Positions 14,533 through 20,932 of a stretch of DNA of 24,755 nucleotides are shown here, in pieces. The notes under the pieces are model-generated. The model ran no database searches. It saw nothing but the letters and a program-made list of their open reading frames with translations, and had not been told where the DNA came from. The DNA comes from a virus, in IMG/VR virus record IMGVR_UViG_3300022745_000140, positions 1 through 24,755 of that record; one strand, given 5' to 3'. Made by a program: the position numbers and the translations under genes. Position 1 is the stretch's first letter, and each line of letters opens with the position of its first letter.

Positions 14533-16209
14533 TTACGCGGCCATGGACGAGCCGGTGGAGTTGGAGACCCGCAGTTTGTCGCGCCAGGATTTCATCGGTT
14601 TCACCTCTGTTTTACGCGGCGCCTCGCGCCCAATCACCAACTGCGTCATCCACGCCAGCGAGTCCACTTGGTCATCGTGTGCCCCAGCTGGGAAACGCAA
14701 CATTTCAGCCCGGAGGGAGTCGAACCACTCGCCGCTCGTGTTGAAGCTGACCATCCCCTGCTGCATGCGGCCCTGCAGCGGTCGTGCGCGGGCCATCTTG
14801 TCGGTGATGGGCTTCAGGACCACGATGGAGGGGTAGAACTTCCTCTCTCGCATCCGTTTCTTTAATAGAGCTTCGATTGCACGCCAAATCTGACCGTCCT
14901 CGAAGCCGATTACTAGGGTCGGACTATACCATTTCGTCGCTAGATTCAGAATAGACTCCACGATGAAGAACGCGTTACCGCTCTTGAAGCGCACCTGGTC
15001 TACCACGTGCAGGATGTCGTCGCCGTCCTGCATGCCGACGGTGCCCACGGTGTAGTCGGACTGCTTCTTTTCGCTGATGGCGAAGTCCCAGGCCATGTAG
15101 ACGTACGACTTGTCCAGGCGCGGGGGCTGGGAGCGGCGGAACTGGTCTTTGGTGAAGTACGAGCCGTCTGCCGGGACCGGATTCTGCTGGTACAGAGCCG
15201 ACCACCACCGGCCACCCTTGTTCTGGGAACGGATGCGGTTCAGCTTCTCCAAATCGTACCGGTCAGGGTGCAGGGCCTCACCCTTGCAGCGCAGCAGAGT
15301 GTGGCCGGAGGTGTCCACCTCGGCGTCCAAGGCGCGGCGGTGGGCCTTCAGGCGGCTGTCCTTGATCGCGGTGGCCTCACCATGGGTGTCGATGGCTGCG
15401 GTCAGGTCCTCGGAGTGCTCGACGTACTCAATGAGGTCCGTGGCGTGGTTCAGCCACTCGTCTGCCTCGGCGATGGCCGGGTACTTGATCACTTCGTACT
15501 GGTCCACGTACTGGTCGTCGCTGCCCTCCTTCATCATGGTCTGGAGGCGACCGGCCAGATCGTCGTCGTGCCACCAGGTCTGGATGATCAGCACACCTCC
15601 ACCGGGGGCTAGGCGGCTGTAAGCGGTGGAGAGATACCACTCCCAAATCTTCTCCCGCGTGTCTGCGGAGTCGGCCTCTTCGGCGTTCTTTATCGGGTCG
15701 TCGATGACCAGGCAGTGTGCACCCTTACCCGTAATCGGGCCTCCAATACCTGCAGCCACGTAGCCTCCACGCTGACCCTGGACGCCCCAAGACTCGGTCG
15801 ATTGGTTGTTTGGGTCCAGGCGGGTGTCAAAGATGTTCTCGTAGAGTGGGTCCGCAATGATCTGCTTGACCTTGCGGGAGAAATCCATAGCCAGAGACAG
15901 GTTGTAAGAGCACGCAATGAATTCATGATCAGGGTGCTGGCCCAGGTGCCACGCGGGGAAGTTACGGGAGACGAGTTCGCTCTTGCCGTGCCGTGGGGGC
16001 ATCAGCAGCATGAGGCGCGGGGACTTGCCCTCAGCCACGTCGCGGCTGAAGCGCTCCAGACGGCGGCAGATGTCCACGTGGACCCAGCCGGGGAGGTACT
16101 TCGGGTTGAACCGCTGCACAAACGGCATCAGACGGCGTTTGGCCAGCGTGCGCTGGGCCATTTCCGCCTTGGCGGCGGCTAGGGCTGCTGGGCTAGGCTT
16201 GGTTGCCAT
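14533..16209 (-). CDS. terL: Terminase large subunit (558 aa)
   Basis: A 558-aa packaging motor. The ATPase half shows a Walker A-like motif PPRHGKSE (71-78), Walker B CLVIDDP (166-172) and a coupling motif IIQTWWHDDDLAGR (208-221). The nuclease half shows YMAWDFAIS (catalytic D375), VIGFEDGQ (E437, D438) and AHDDQVDSLAW (D512, D513), the metal-binding acids of an RNase H-like endonuclease. Between YPAIAEADE (243-251) and GEALHPDRYD (310-319) about 45 residues appear to be an insertion relative to the usual arrangement. The protein cuts and translocates DNA into the prohead through the portal. It is separated from the small subunit by two non-packaging genes. An AGGA lies upstream of ATG 16209. 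Confidence 0.95.
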   Translation of the reverse strand: MATKPSPAALAAAKAEMAQRTLAKRRLMPFVQRFNPKYLPGWVHVDICRRLERFSRDVAEGKSPRLMLLMPPRHGKSELVSRNFPAWHLGQHPDHEFIACSYNLSLAMDFSRKVKQIIADPLYENIFDTRLDPNNQSTESWGVQGQRGGYVAAGIGGPITGKGAHCLVIDDPIKNAEEADSADTREKIWEWYLSTAYSRLAPGGGVLIIQTWWHDDDLAGRLQTMMKEGSDDQYVDQYEVIKYPAIAEADEWLNHATDLIEYVEHSEDLTAAIDTHGEATAIKDSRLKAHRRALDAEVDTSGHTLLRCKGEALHPDRYDLEKLNRIRSQNKGGRWWSALYQQNPVPADGSYFTKDQFRRSQPPRLDKSYVYMAWDFAISEKKQSDYTVGTVGMQDGDDILHVVDQVRFKSGNAFFIVESILNLATKWYSPTLVIGFEDGQIWRAIEALLKKRMRERKFYPSIVVLKPITDKMARARPLQGRMQQGMVSFNTSGEWFDSLRAEMLRFPAGAHDDQVDSLAWMTQLVIGREAPRKTEVKPMKSWRDKLRVSNSTGSSMAA

Positions 16210-16267
16210 CGTGGTCCTGGCCTGTGGTCGGGTCCACGACGGGTGTCGCTTCGTAGGGTTGGATCAT
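16193..16267 (-). CDS. Possible 24-aa leader peptide overlapping the terminase start
   Basis: A tiny ORF (MIQPYEATPVVDPTTGQDHDGNQA) begins at an ATG overlapping the fibre gene stop (ATGA) and ends 17 nt inside terL in another frame. The ATGA overlap is the arrangement used throughout this operon, and it bridges an otherwise untranslated 54-nt gap. It could be a real micro-gene or simply couple translation from the fibre gene to terL. Only its position supports it. Confidence 0.3.
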   Translation of the reverse strand: MIQPYEATPVVDPTTGQDHDGNQA

Positions 16268-18342
16268 GCGGTCAGCGCCTGCAACTGCGCGTTGGTGAGG
16301 CGGGTGTTGTAAAAGCGGATAGAGCGGATGTGGCCGGACAGGTAAGTACCCTGCCCGCTTGTGCGGCTGCGCCCAAGGGTCAACTGGTTCGCAGATGCGG
16401 CCACGCCGCCCGTTGCGGAAGAACTGACTGCTGCGCCGTTGATCGTTCCTGCACGGTCATTCGCTGCGAAAGCGTAGGCCGCCTTGGCGGAATTACCCGA
16501 TGCTGTAAGCGTGATGTTTGTACCTGCTGGAGAGTTGGCACTTTCAAGAATCAGGCTTGTCGGGTTGCTGAACCAGATGCCAGTCGAAGCAGAGCCGCCG
16601 GTAGTGCCCGCGTCAGCAGACACAACGGATGCACCGGATATGAAGGCCGGGGTGGCCGAATCGAACTCAGCAACCAGTGTCCCAGCCGTCGGGTTCCACC
16701 AAGACGAGAAGTTCGTGCCGGTCATGCTGGCGCTATCCGCAGCCCGTGTGACGGTGGCTGTGGTGGTGGGGATGTAGGAGGTGGGGAAGGCTCCGAGTTC
16801 GATCTGTGCGCCAAAAATATAAACCCCCTTCGTCAAGTCAGCGGGTGCGTAAGTAGTATTTACGCCATCAGGGCTAAGTTTGACCGACGAGAAAAAGGTG
16901 GACGCCGTTGTCGTACTGGTAATTGAACAGCGATACCAGCCACTTCCAACTGGGGTTATCGTCGGATTCGTTGTGCCCGTGTTGGTTCCGACCGCGCCTG
17001 TTGTAAGGTTAAAGAAGCAGTTCGTAGTCCCGTCTATTGACAGGTTGATGTAACTGTACTCTCCAGCTTTTGCAAAAACAGAGAACGTGTTTGCAGCGGC
17101 AGTCAGTGTTACTCCCGTATTGACATACAACTGATGTACAGCGTTCACTGTAGTTCCATCAGCTAGGCGTGTTGCAGTAGCTGCGCCCATAGGACCAACA
17201 AGCCCTGCGGTTATGGCGCTATTTTGTTTTGCCCAGTATGCCTGGGTGAAGTCGTTGCTTTGCAACAGCAAATTCGTCCGCAATTCTTCGATCAGCAGGC
17301 CACGGGGAGTGAATGTGACTTCTTGGACGGAGATACCTGCCCATGTCACATAGCCTGTACCTGAGTTATTTGCGCCGAGGGTGATGGAGGACGAAGCTGG
17401 AGCGACAAAATAGAGCGTGAAGTTCGCAGACGTAGCTTGTGTAGCGACAAGGACACCGCCCACCTTGACGGCAAAACTTGTGCCGCTGAATCCGGTTGCT
17501 GCGCCAGTCACCCTGTAAGTCTTACCTGCCACGGCATTTGTGCCAATGGCGGAGGACTGCCAGTTGCTTGGGGTAGAGCCATCAACTGCGCTTAGGTTCA
17601 ACTCCCCACCCACAGTCCCCGCAGGCACGGTGGGGTCGTAGTCGAAGCGAGGGCCGCTGGTGGCGGTGCCTGTAGTCTGGGTGTAACTGTTCATGGTTGC
17701 AGAGTTTTCGATCTGCACACCAAACACCTGAATGGTGGTGCCGACACCCCAACTGGAACCGCCGCCGATCTGTAGGGCATAACTTGCGGTAGTAGTGGCT
17801 GTTGCTGTTACACTAAATCGCTGCCATGTCGTAGTCAGAGTGCATACTTTTTGCACTATTCCTGATCCACCACCATTCATGTAAATGTTAAAACTGGCGA
17901 TAGTTCCACTCGGAACCCGCAACCATACTGATCCAGTATAGGTCTGACCCGCTATCGGTGTGATGCTCTTGCCAGCTGATGTGTCGGCTGCGTTTCCCGT
18001 GGACGACCAAGCTAACGTTCCGCCAAGTGGGTCTGCTTGCCCTGTAACTACTACGGGAAACCCTGCACTGTCGTTGCTGTTCGTAACGAGGTTCGCCCCC
18101 TGCGTCACCAGCCGCCCTGTGCTGTCAAAGTACGTGGCGCAGCTTGTGGCGTCGTTGCGGGTGAACGTGATGCGGGGGTCGAGGGTGCTGCCGGTGAGGA
18201 AGCTGAGCGCGAGCTTCAGAGCATTCTGGAGGGCTGTCTGGGTGCCCAGGACCAGCGGGGGTATGGCGGCTGGGGCCAAAGGCTTAGCGAGCGGGGCCGC
18301 GTGCCCCTTGGGCACCGGACGGGGCGTGAGGGAGCGGGGCAT
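16264..18342 (-). CDS. Fibre/spike protein with repeated carbohydrate-binding-like domains (692 aa)
   Basis: A 692-aa Ser/Thr/Gly-rich beta protein. After an N-terminal Pro/Ala-rich tether (1-50) come beta-sandwich units similar to carbohydrate-binding modules: SAGFPVV..GQTYTGSVWLRVPSGTIASFNIYM..TTWQRFSVTA (about 93-210), GKTYRVTGAATGFSG (about 270-335), and RGLLIEELRTNLLLQSNDFTQAYW..ANTFSVFAKAGEYSYINLSI..GSGWYRCSIT (about 345-530). The C-terminus (about 545-692) resembles a LamG/concanavalin-type domain ending in SGHIRSIRFYNTRLTNAQLQAL. The GLLIEE.RTNLL..S.DF and GWYRCS signatures are typical of phage head-spike or tail fibre proteins. It probably sits on the virion surface and binds sugars. 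The start has AAGGAGC about 10 nt upstream. Its place between the terminase genes is unusual. Confidence 0.85.
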   Translation of the reverse strand: MPRSLTPRPVPKGHAAPLAKPLAPAAIPPLVLGTQTALQNALKLALSFLTGSTLDPRITFTRNDATSCATYFDSTGRLVTQGANLVTNSNDSAGFPVVVTGQADPLGGTLAWSSTGNAADTSAGKSITPIAGQTYTGSVWLRVPSGTIASFNIYMNGGGSGIVQKVCTLTTTWQRFSVTATATTTASYALQIGGGSSWGVGTTIQVFGVQIENSATMNSYTQTTGTATSGPRFDYDPTVPAGTVGGELNLSAVDGSTPSNWQSSAIGTNAVAGKTYRVTGAATGFSGTSFAVKVGGVLVATQATSANFTLYFVAPASSSITLGANNSGTGYVTWAGISVQEVTFTPRGLLIEELRTNLLLQSNDFTQAYWAKQNSAITAGLVGPMGAATATRLADGTTVNAVHQLYVNTGVTLTAAANTFSVFAKAGEYSYINLSIDGTTNCFFNLTTGAVGTNTGTTNPTITPVGSGWYRCSITSTTTASTFFSSVKLSPDGVNTTYAPADLTKGVYIFGAQIELGAFPTSYIPTTTATVTRAADSASMTGTNFSSWWNPTAGTLVAEFDSATPAFISGASVVSADAGTTGGSASTGIWFSNPTSLILESANSPAGTNITLTASGNSAKAAYAFAANDRAGTINGAAVSSSATGGVAASANQLTLGRSRTSGQGTYLSGHIRSIRFYNTRLTNAQLQALTA

Positions 18343-18356
18343 GGCCTGGGCGCTCC

Positions 18357-18620
18357 TTAGACGCGGTCTACGCCTACATCCACACCCGCAGGGCGGCTCA
18401 CACGGTAGGTGCCAGGGCTGGAGAGCACACGGAACGGGTCGCTGACAGAGAGGCCACCAATGCCGTAGTACAGGCCGTTGGCGCCTTTTACCTGCACAGT
18501 CACAGAGGCGCCTTGGGGGATGTCAGCGGTGCTGACCAGGAACAGGCTGGAGGTCTCACCGGTCAGGGTGAAGTCTGCGGAGTTGGCGGCAGTGGTGCCG
18601 GTTGCCAGGAGAACGGCCAT
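18357..18620 (-). CDS. Small beta-rich protein (87 aa)
   Basis: An 87-aa protein, MAVLLATGTTAANSADFTLTGETSSLFLVSTADIPQGASVTVQVKGANGLYYGIG and a strand-rich end. The alternating hydrophobic pattern suggests a small beta-sandwich like phage decoration or fibre-associated proteins, but no family is recognised. GAAGGA lies 8 nt before the ATG. It ends 14 nt before the 692-aa fibre gene, whose SD (AAGGAG) overlaps its stop, so the two are likely co-translated and may work together, for example as anchor and spike. Confidence 0.65.
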   Translation of the reverse strand: MAVLLATGTTAANSADFTLTGETSSLFLVSTADIPQGASVTVQVKGANGLYYGIGGLSVSDPFRVLSSPGTYRVSRPAGVDVGVDRV

Positions 18621-18661
18621 GATCGGGTCCTTCGGAGGTTAGATTCTGGCGAGATTCTAAC

Positions 18662-18674
18662 TTAGAGCCTAGAT
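18662..18674 (-). promoter_or_regulatory. Copy of a TTAGAGC-YTAGAT motif upstream of the 87-aa gene
   Basis: The + strand reads TTAGAGCCTAGAT at 18662-18674, overlapping the terS stop and lying 42 nt before the 87-aa gene start. It matches the copy at 9704-9716 upstream of the major capsid gene in 12 of 13 positions. Adjacent TTCTAA and TTAGATTC (18638-18659) extend the cluster. The likely meaning is a regulator or phage promoter site; this is inferred. Confidence 0.4.
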
Positions 18675-19238
18675 TTCCGGTGTGTCGTCCTGGTCGGTGT
18701 GGTCCAGAAGCAGGCCCGTCTGCTCCAGGCCTGTCGTAGAGGCCTCTTCGATGATTTTCAGGAGGTCCGCGTCGCTCATCTTGTTCATGTTCTCCAAGAT
18801 CACGTTGCCGGACACGTTCACGTTCAGGTCAATCTTCTTCGGCTCGTAGAAGCCGCACATCTTGCCCACCTCACGCGCCGCAGACACCATGGTGGCCGGT
18901 TCGGACATGAGTTTGGCCATCTCGTAGCCCTCCAGCAGCATGTCCATGACCTTCTTTTTGGTCATCTGGGAGGCTTCGGCGTAGGCGGCTTGGGCTTTGG
19001 CGATCTCCTGCTGGATCACTGGGATGGCACGCCATTGGGAGGCGATGACACGCGCTGACGTGGGGGTGCAACCGGCACGGACTGCGGCGTTTGAGCCTGA
19101 GTCGCCTTCGGCCACGTACTGGATGAACAGCTTTTGCTTCGGGGTGAGTTCAGCGACGGTCTTGGTCGAGACCAGCTCACCGGAGCGCAGCTTGGCGCGG
19201 CGTTCGGTGAGGTTGGAGCGGATTGCATTAGATGCCAT
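18669..19238 (-). CDS. terS: Terminase small subunit (189 aa)
   Basis: A 189-aa protein of the Terminase_2 type. Residues about 30-80 form the DNA-binding helix-turn-helix (LTPKQKLFIQYVAEGDSGSNAAVRAG, TSARVIASQWRAIPVIQQEI), followed by an oligomerisation region (MTKKKVMDMLLEGYEMAKL, AREVGKMCGFYEPKKIDLNVNVSG) that builds the ring which recognises the packaging site and regulates the large subunit. The C-terminus is acidic. It is the first gene of the leftward late region. Its leader has no good SD; the only GAAG lies inside the hairpin at 19242-19260. Confidence 0.9.
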   Translation of the reverse strand: MASNAIRSNLTERRAKLRSGELVSTKTVAELTPKQKLFIQYVAEGDSGSNAAVRAGCTPTSARVIASQWRAIPVIQQEIAKAQAAYAEASQMTKKKVMDMLLEGYEMAKLMSEPATMVSAAREVGKMCGFYEPKKIDLNVNVSGNVILENMNKMSDADLLKIIEEASTTGLEQTGLLLDHTDQDDTPEI

Positions 19239-19241
19239 GGG

Positions 19242-19260
19242 CTTCGATTTTAGATCGAAG
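19242..19260 (-). promoter_or_regulatory. Hairpin occluding the terS translation start
   Basis: CTTCGAT (19242-19248) and ATCGAAG (19254-19260) form a perfect 7-bp inverted repeat around TTTAG. In the terS mRNA the 3' arm contains GAAG, the only SD-like sequence, three bases before the ATG. The same DNA could instead be a dyad operator. Either way it sits where it can control late-operon expression. Confidence 0.5.
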
Positions 19261-19423
19261 TTAGGGGATGAGAGGTGACGGGATTCTTACTCTAAAAAAA
19301 TTTTTCATAAATTTTTAGATTTTGACGAGCGCGTGAGGCTCTTGTGGGGGTGGCCCTTTCGCCGACCCCACTTCGGATTTCGTGCTCCTTCCCCCAAAAA
19401 GGAGTCTCTTTCCTGCTGACATC

Positions 19424-19447
19424 GCAGACGGCAAGTATGCCGTCTGC
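19424..19447 (+). repeat. Twin leader hairpin, copy 1
   Basis: A 10-bp stem (GCAGACGGCA with TGCCGTCTGC) around an AGTA loop, followed by TTCATCTGAAC, 44 nt before the 79-aa gene. An almost identical element stands before the 134-aa gene. The outermost pair is G-C here and A-T in copy 2, a compensating change that supports a folded structure. No U-run follows, so it does not look like a plain terminator. Confidence 0.8.
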
Positions 19448-19491
19448 TTCATCTGAACTGCTGTGTCTTCAATCACTTAGGAGTTCGGATC

Positions 19492-19731
19492 ATGTCTGCA
19501 TCTACTGTGCAAGCACTGCTTGCTATCAAGGCCAACACACGTGTTGCTCTGGCTACTGCGCTCACCGAGCGCAATGCTGAGTGCGAAGCACTGCGTCTCA
19601 AGCTCAGCATGCTGAGCGCTCAGCCCGCTGCTACCAAGCCTGTAGTAGCTAAAGAACGTGTACTGCCTGCTCACTGGCAGGCTGCACGCGAACACGCTAT
19701 GCGTACTGGCAAGTGCGTGCGTGTGAACTAA
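19492..19731 (+). CDS. Small early-region protein (79 aa)
   Basis: A 79-aa protein, not recognised. Residues 1-43 look helical (VQALLAIKANTRVALATALTERNAECEALRLKLSML), possibly coiled coil; residues 44-57 form a Pro/Ala/Lys linker; the end is basic (LPAHWQAAREHAMRTGKCVRVN) and might contact nucleic acid. ATG 19492 is preceded by TTAGGAG at 8-9 nt. It is the first gene of the rightward block and is bracketed by two nearly identical hairpin leaders, which suggests special regulation. First position in an early operon often means a host-takeover function, but nothing in the sequence proves it. Confidence 0.7.
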   Translation: MSASTVQALLAIKANTRVALATALTERNAECEALRLKLSMLSAQPAATKPVVAKERVLPAHWQAAREHAMRTGKCVRVN

Positions 19732-19754
19732 CAGACGGCAAGTATGCCGTCTGT
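19731..19754 (+). repeat. Twin leader hairpin, copy 2
   Basis: A 10-bp stem (ACAGACGGCA with TGCCGTCTGT) around AGTA, then CTCATCTAAAC, 59 nt before the 134-aa gene. The inner 22 nt are identical to copy 1 and the flanking sequence is near-identical. It begins on the last base of the 79-aa stop codon, so it could also stabilise or terminate that transcript. Confidence 0.8.
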
Positions 19755-19813
19755 CTCATCTAAACGATATATACAGTTTCCCGTTTGTTCATTAACCTTT
19801 CTAGGAGTTCATC

Positions 19814-20218
19814 ATGGCTACAACATCTCGCAACACTAAGACCGCTACTGCACAAGCTGCTGAGCAAGTTACTGGCGCTGAGCACGCCGAGTCTGCGTTC
19901 TTCGCGCTGCCCTCGTGGCAGCGCGGTTTGGTCAGCGTCGTCGCTGGTGCAATTGCCTGCGCAGCTGGCATCTATGTGGGCATGAGCGTCACGGTCATGC
20001 TCACCAACGCAGCGCTTGCGCTCACTGCATCCGGCTTCATTGCATGGATCATCTACTTCGTGGGCTATGTGCTCACGATGATGGGTTCTGTGCTCGCCGG
20101 TCTGTACGTTCAGCACATGGTGCTTGAAGGCGGCGCGGCTAAGGCTGCTGCTGAAAAATTGAGCAGTATGAAGAGCGGTGTCACCGGCTGGTTCGGTGCC
20201 AAGTTCTCGGGAGCTTGA
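19814..20218 (+). CDS. Small membrane protein (134 aa)
   Basis: A 134-aa protein with a polar Ala/Thr-rich N-terminus (1-32), then two or three hydrophobic segments: LVSVVAGAIACAAGIYVGMSVTVML (about 39-63), LALTASGFIAWIIYFVGYVLTMM (about 68-90) and GSVLAGLYVQHMVL (about 91-104), and a short amphipathic end. No signal peptidase site is evident, so it probably stays in the inner membrane. TAGGAG lies about 8 nt before the ATG. Its stop is 2 nt before the next membrane-protein gene. Not recognised; a role in the infected-cell membrane is the most that can be said. Confidence 0.75.
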   Translation: MATTSRNTKTATAQAAEQVTGAEHAESAFFALPSWQRGLVSVVAGAIACAAGIYVGMSVTVMLTNAALALTASGFIAWIIYFVGYVLTMMGSVLAGLYVQHMVLEGGAAKAAAEKLSSMKSGVTGWFGAKFSGA

Positions 20219-20220
20219 TC

Positions 20221-20508
20221 ATGTTTGCCGAAGGCGTAGTGATTGGAATTGGTCTCCTGATGATGATGGCTAAGGCGAGTGTAAAGTGGAAGCTCAGGCT
20301 TCTGTCTAACCCTGTTGTCGTGGACATCATCGTCTTCGTCATGATGTGCATCATCCACGGTGGCAGTGCGCAAGCGCTGATCATCGCGGGTGTCGCATCT
20401 GCCACTGTGTCCGGTGCGCTCAGCATCGGACGCAAGCTCTATGGATACAACGACAAGAAGACCGGCAAGTATGTGCGCGGCTTCTTCGATCTGGGTGTGA
20501 AGCAATGA
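20221..20508 (+). CDS. Small membrane protein (95 aa)
   Basis: A 95-aa protein with hydrophobic segments MFAEGVVIGIGLLMMMA, VVVDIIVFVMMCIIHGG and ALIIAGVASATVSGALSI, separated by a basic loop (KASVKWKLRLLSNP), ending in GRKLYGYNDKKTGKYVRGFF. The pattern KxSWKWKLRxLSxP..D.VVF....HxG..........GALxSxxLSxGRKLxGY recalls small membrane proteins seen in podophage early regions. ATG 20221 has GGGAG 9 nt upstream; a TTG at 20215 would overlap the previous gene and is less likely. It ends with an ATGA overlap into the next tiny gene. Confidence 0.75.
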   Translation: MFAEGVVIGIGLLMMMAKASVKWKLRLLSNPVVVDIIVFVMMCIIHGGSAQALIIAGVASATVSGALSIGRKLYGYNDKKTGKYVRGFFDLGVKQ

Positions 20509-20591
20509 TGCATCCACATGATCGTCTCGTCGTCAACGGCTGCGTCATCGCAGCCATCGCACTCTGTCTCATTCTCTTGATTGGAAATTAA
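20505..20591 (+). CDS. 28-aa membrane micro-protein
   Basis: A 28-codon ORF, MMHPHDRLVVNGCVIAAIALC plus a hydrophobic end (ILLIGN), starting at an ATG that overlaps the stop of the 95-aa gene (ATGA) and stopping 2 nt before the 68-aa gene. It fills an otherwise empty gap exactly and consists of a polar head and one transmembrane helix, making the third membrane protein in a row. A second ATG lies one codon later. The SD is poor, so coupled translation would be needed. Confidence 0.5.
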   Translation: MMHPHDRLVVNGCVIAAIALCLILLIGN

Positions 20592-20593
20592 AC

Positions 20594-20800
20594 ATGTCCT
20601 CACGTCTTATCTCTAAATACGAAGAAGTGTCCTACGAGGCGATGTGCCTCGAACTCGCTGATGTTCCTAGCCCTCTGCCTCAGCCCGATGAGGCATTGGA
20701 AATGCGCGAGTACCAGCTCATGAATGAGTTTGGTCTCACGTTCATGGAAGCACACACGCGGTTGCACGGCACGTTGCATCTGCGCCGTAACCGTCATTGA
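20594..20800 (+). CDS. Small protein of unknown function (68 aa)
   Basis: A 68-aa acidic-to-basic protein: SRLISKYEEVSYEAMCLELADVPSPLPQPDEALEMREYQLMNEFGLTF and a His/Arg-rich end (HTRLHGTLHLRRNRH). Not recognised. It follows the micro-protein by 2 nt and shares a transcription unit with the membrane proteins. The SD is weak (GGAAA). A 9-bp stem hairpin begins 6 nt after its stop and could end or protect the transcript. Confidence 0.6.
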   Translation: MSSRLISKYEEVSYEAMCLELADVPSPLPQPDEALEMREYQLMNEFGLTFMEAHTRLHGTLHLRRNRH

Positions 20801-20805
20801 TTGCT

Positions 20806-20831
20806 TCACCGAGGCAACAAACCCTCGGTGA
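20806..20831 (+). terminator. Hairpin after the small-gene cluster, possible terminator
   Basis: TCACCGAGG and CCTCGGTGA form a perfect 9-bp stem with an 8-nt loop, 6 nt after the 68-aa gene stop. The following sequence (TTACCCAGG) lacks a U-run, so it may stabilise the mRNA 3' end or be the first element of the structured region rather than a true intrinsic terminator. Confidence 0.45.
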
Positions 20832-20923
20832 TTACCCAGGCATGGGCGTGCCGTGTGCTGCGTTAACGCACACCGTAGCTGCAAGCGTGAATGTGTAGCC
20901 GCTACCGATTAGGCATCGGGGTG

Positions 20924-20932
20924 TTATCCACA
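20924..20932 (+). promoter_or_regulatory. Perfect DnaA-box 9-mer TTATCCACA
   Basis: The sequence is identical to the strongest E. coli DnaA box. It is a single copy; I saw no partner boxes nearby. By chance a given 9-mer would occur roughly 0.2 times on either strand of a window this size, so its place in the noncoding stretch is suggestive but not conclusive. Confidence 0.3.

Larger units (their letters stand above)
19239..19491. other. Divergent intergenic region between the leftward late and rightward early genes
   Basis: This 253-bp stretch separates terS from the first rightward gene. It holds, in order: a 7-bp stem hairpin against the terS start (19242-19260); an AT-rich core (about 19290-19327) with inverted TCTAAAAA/TTTTTAGA arms; a GC-rich hairpin with GTGGGG and CCCCAC arms (about 19345-19372); a CTCCTT/AAGGAG stem (19385-19404); and the first copy of a twin hairpin (19424-19447). 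No convincing consensus sigma70 promoter pair was found, although divergent promoters are expected here. Confidence 0.6.

Noticed and set aside
19814-20591. Holin/endolysin lysis cassette
   Set aside because: The membrane proteins could be holins by topology, but no muramidase, amidase or spanin gene lies nearby and they are in the presumed early block.
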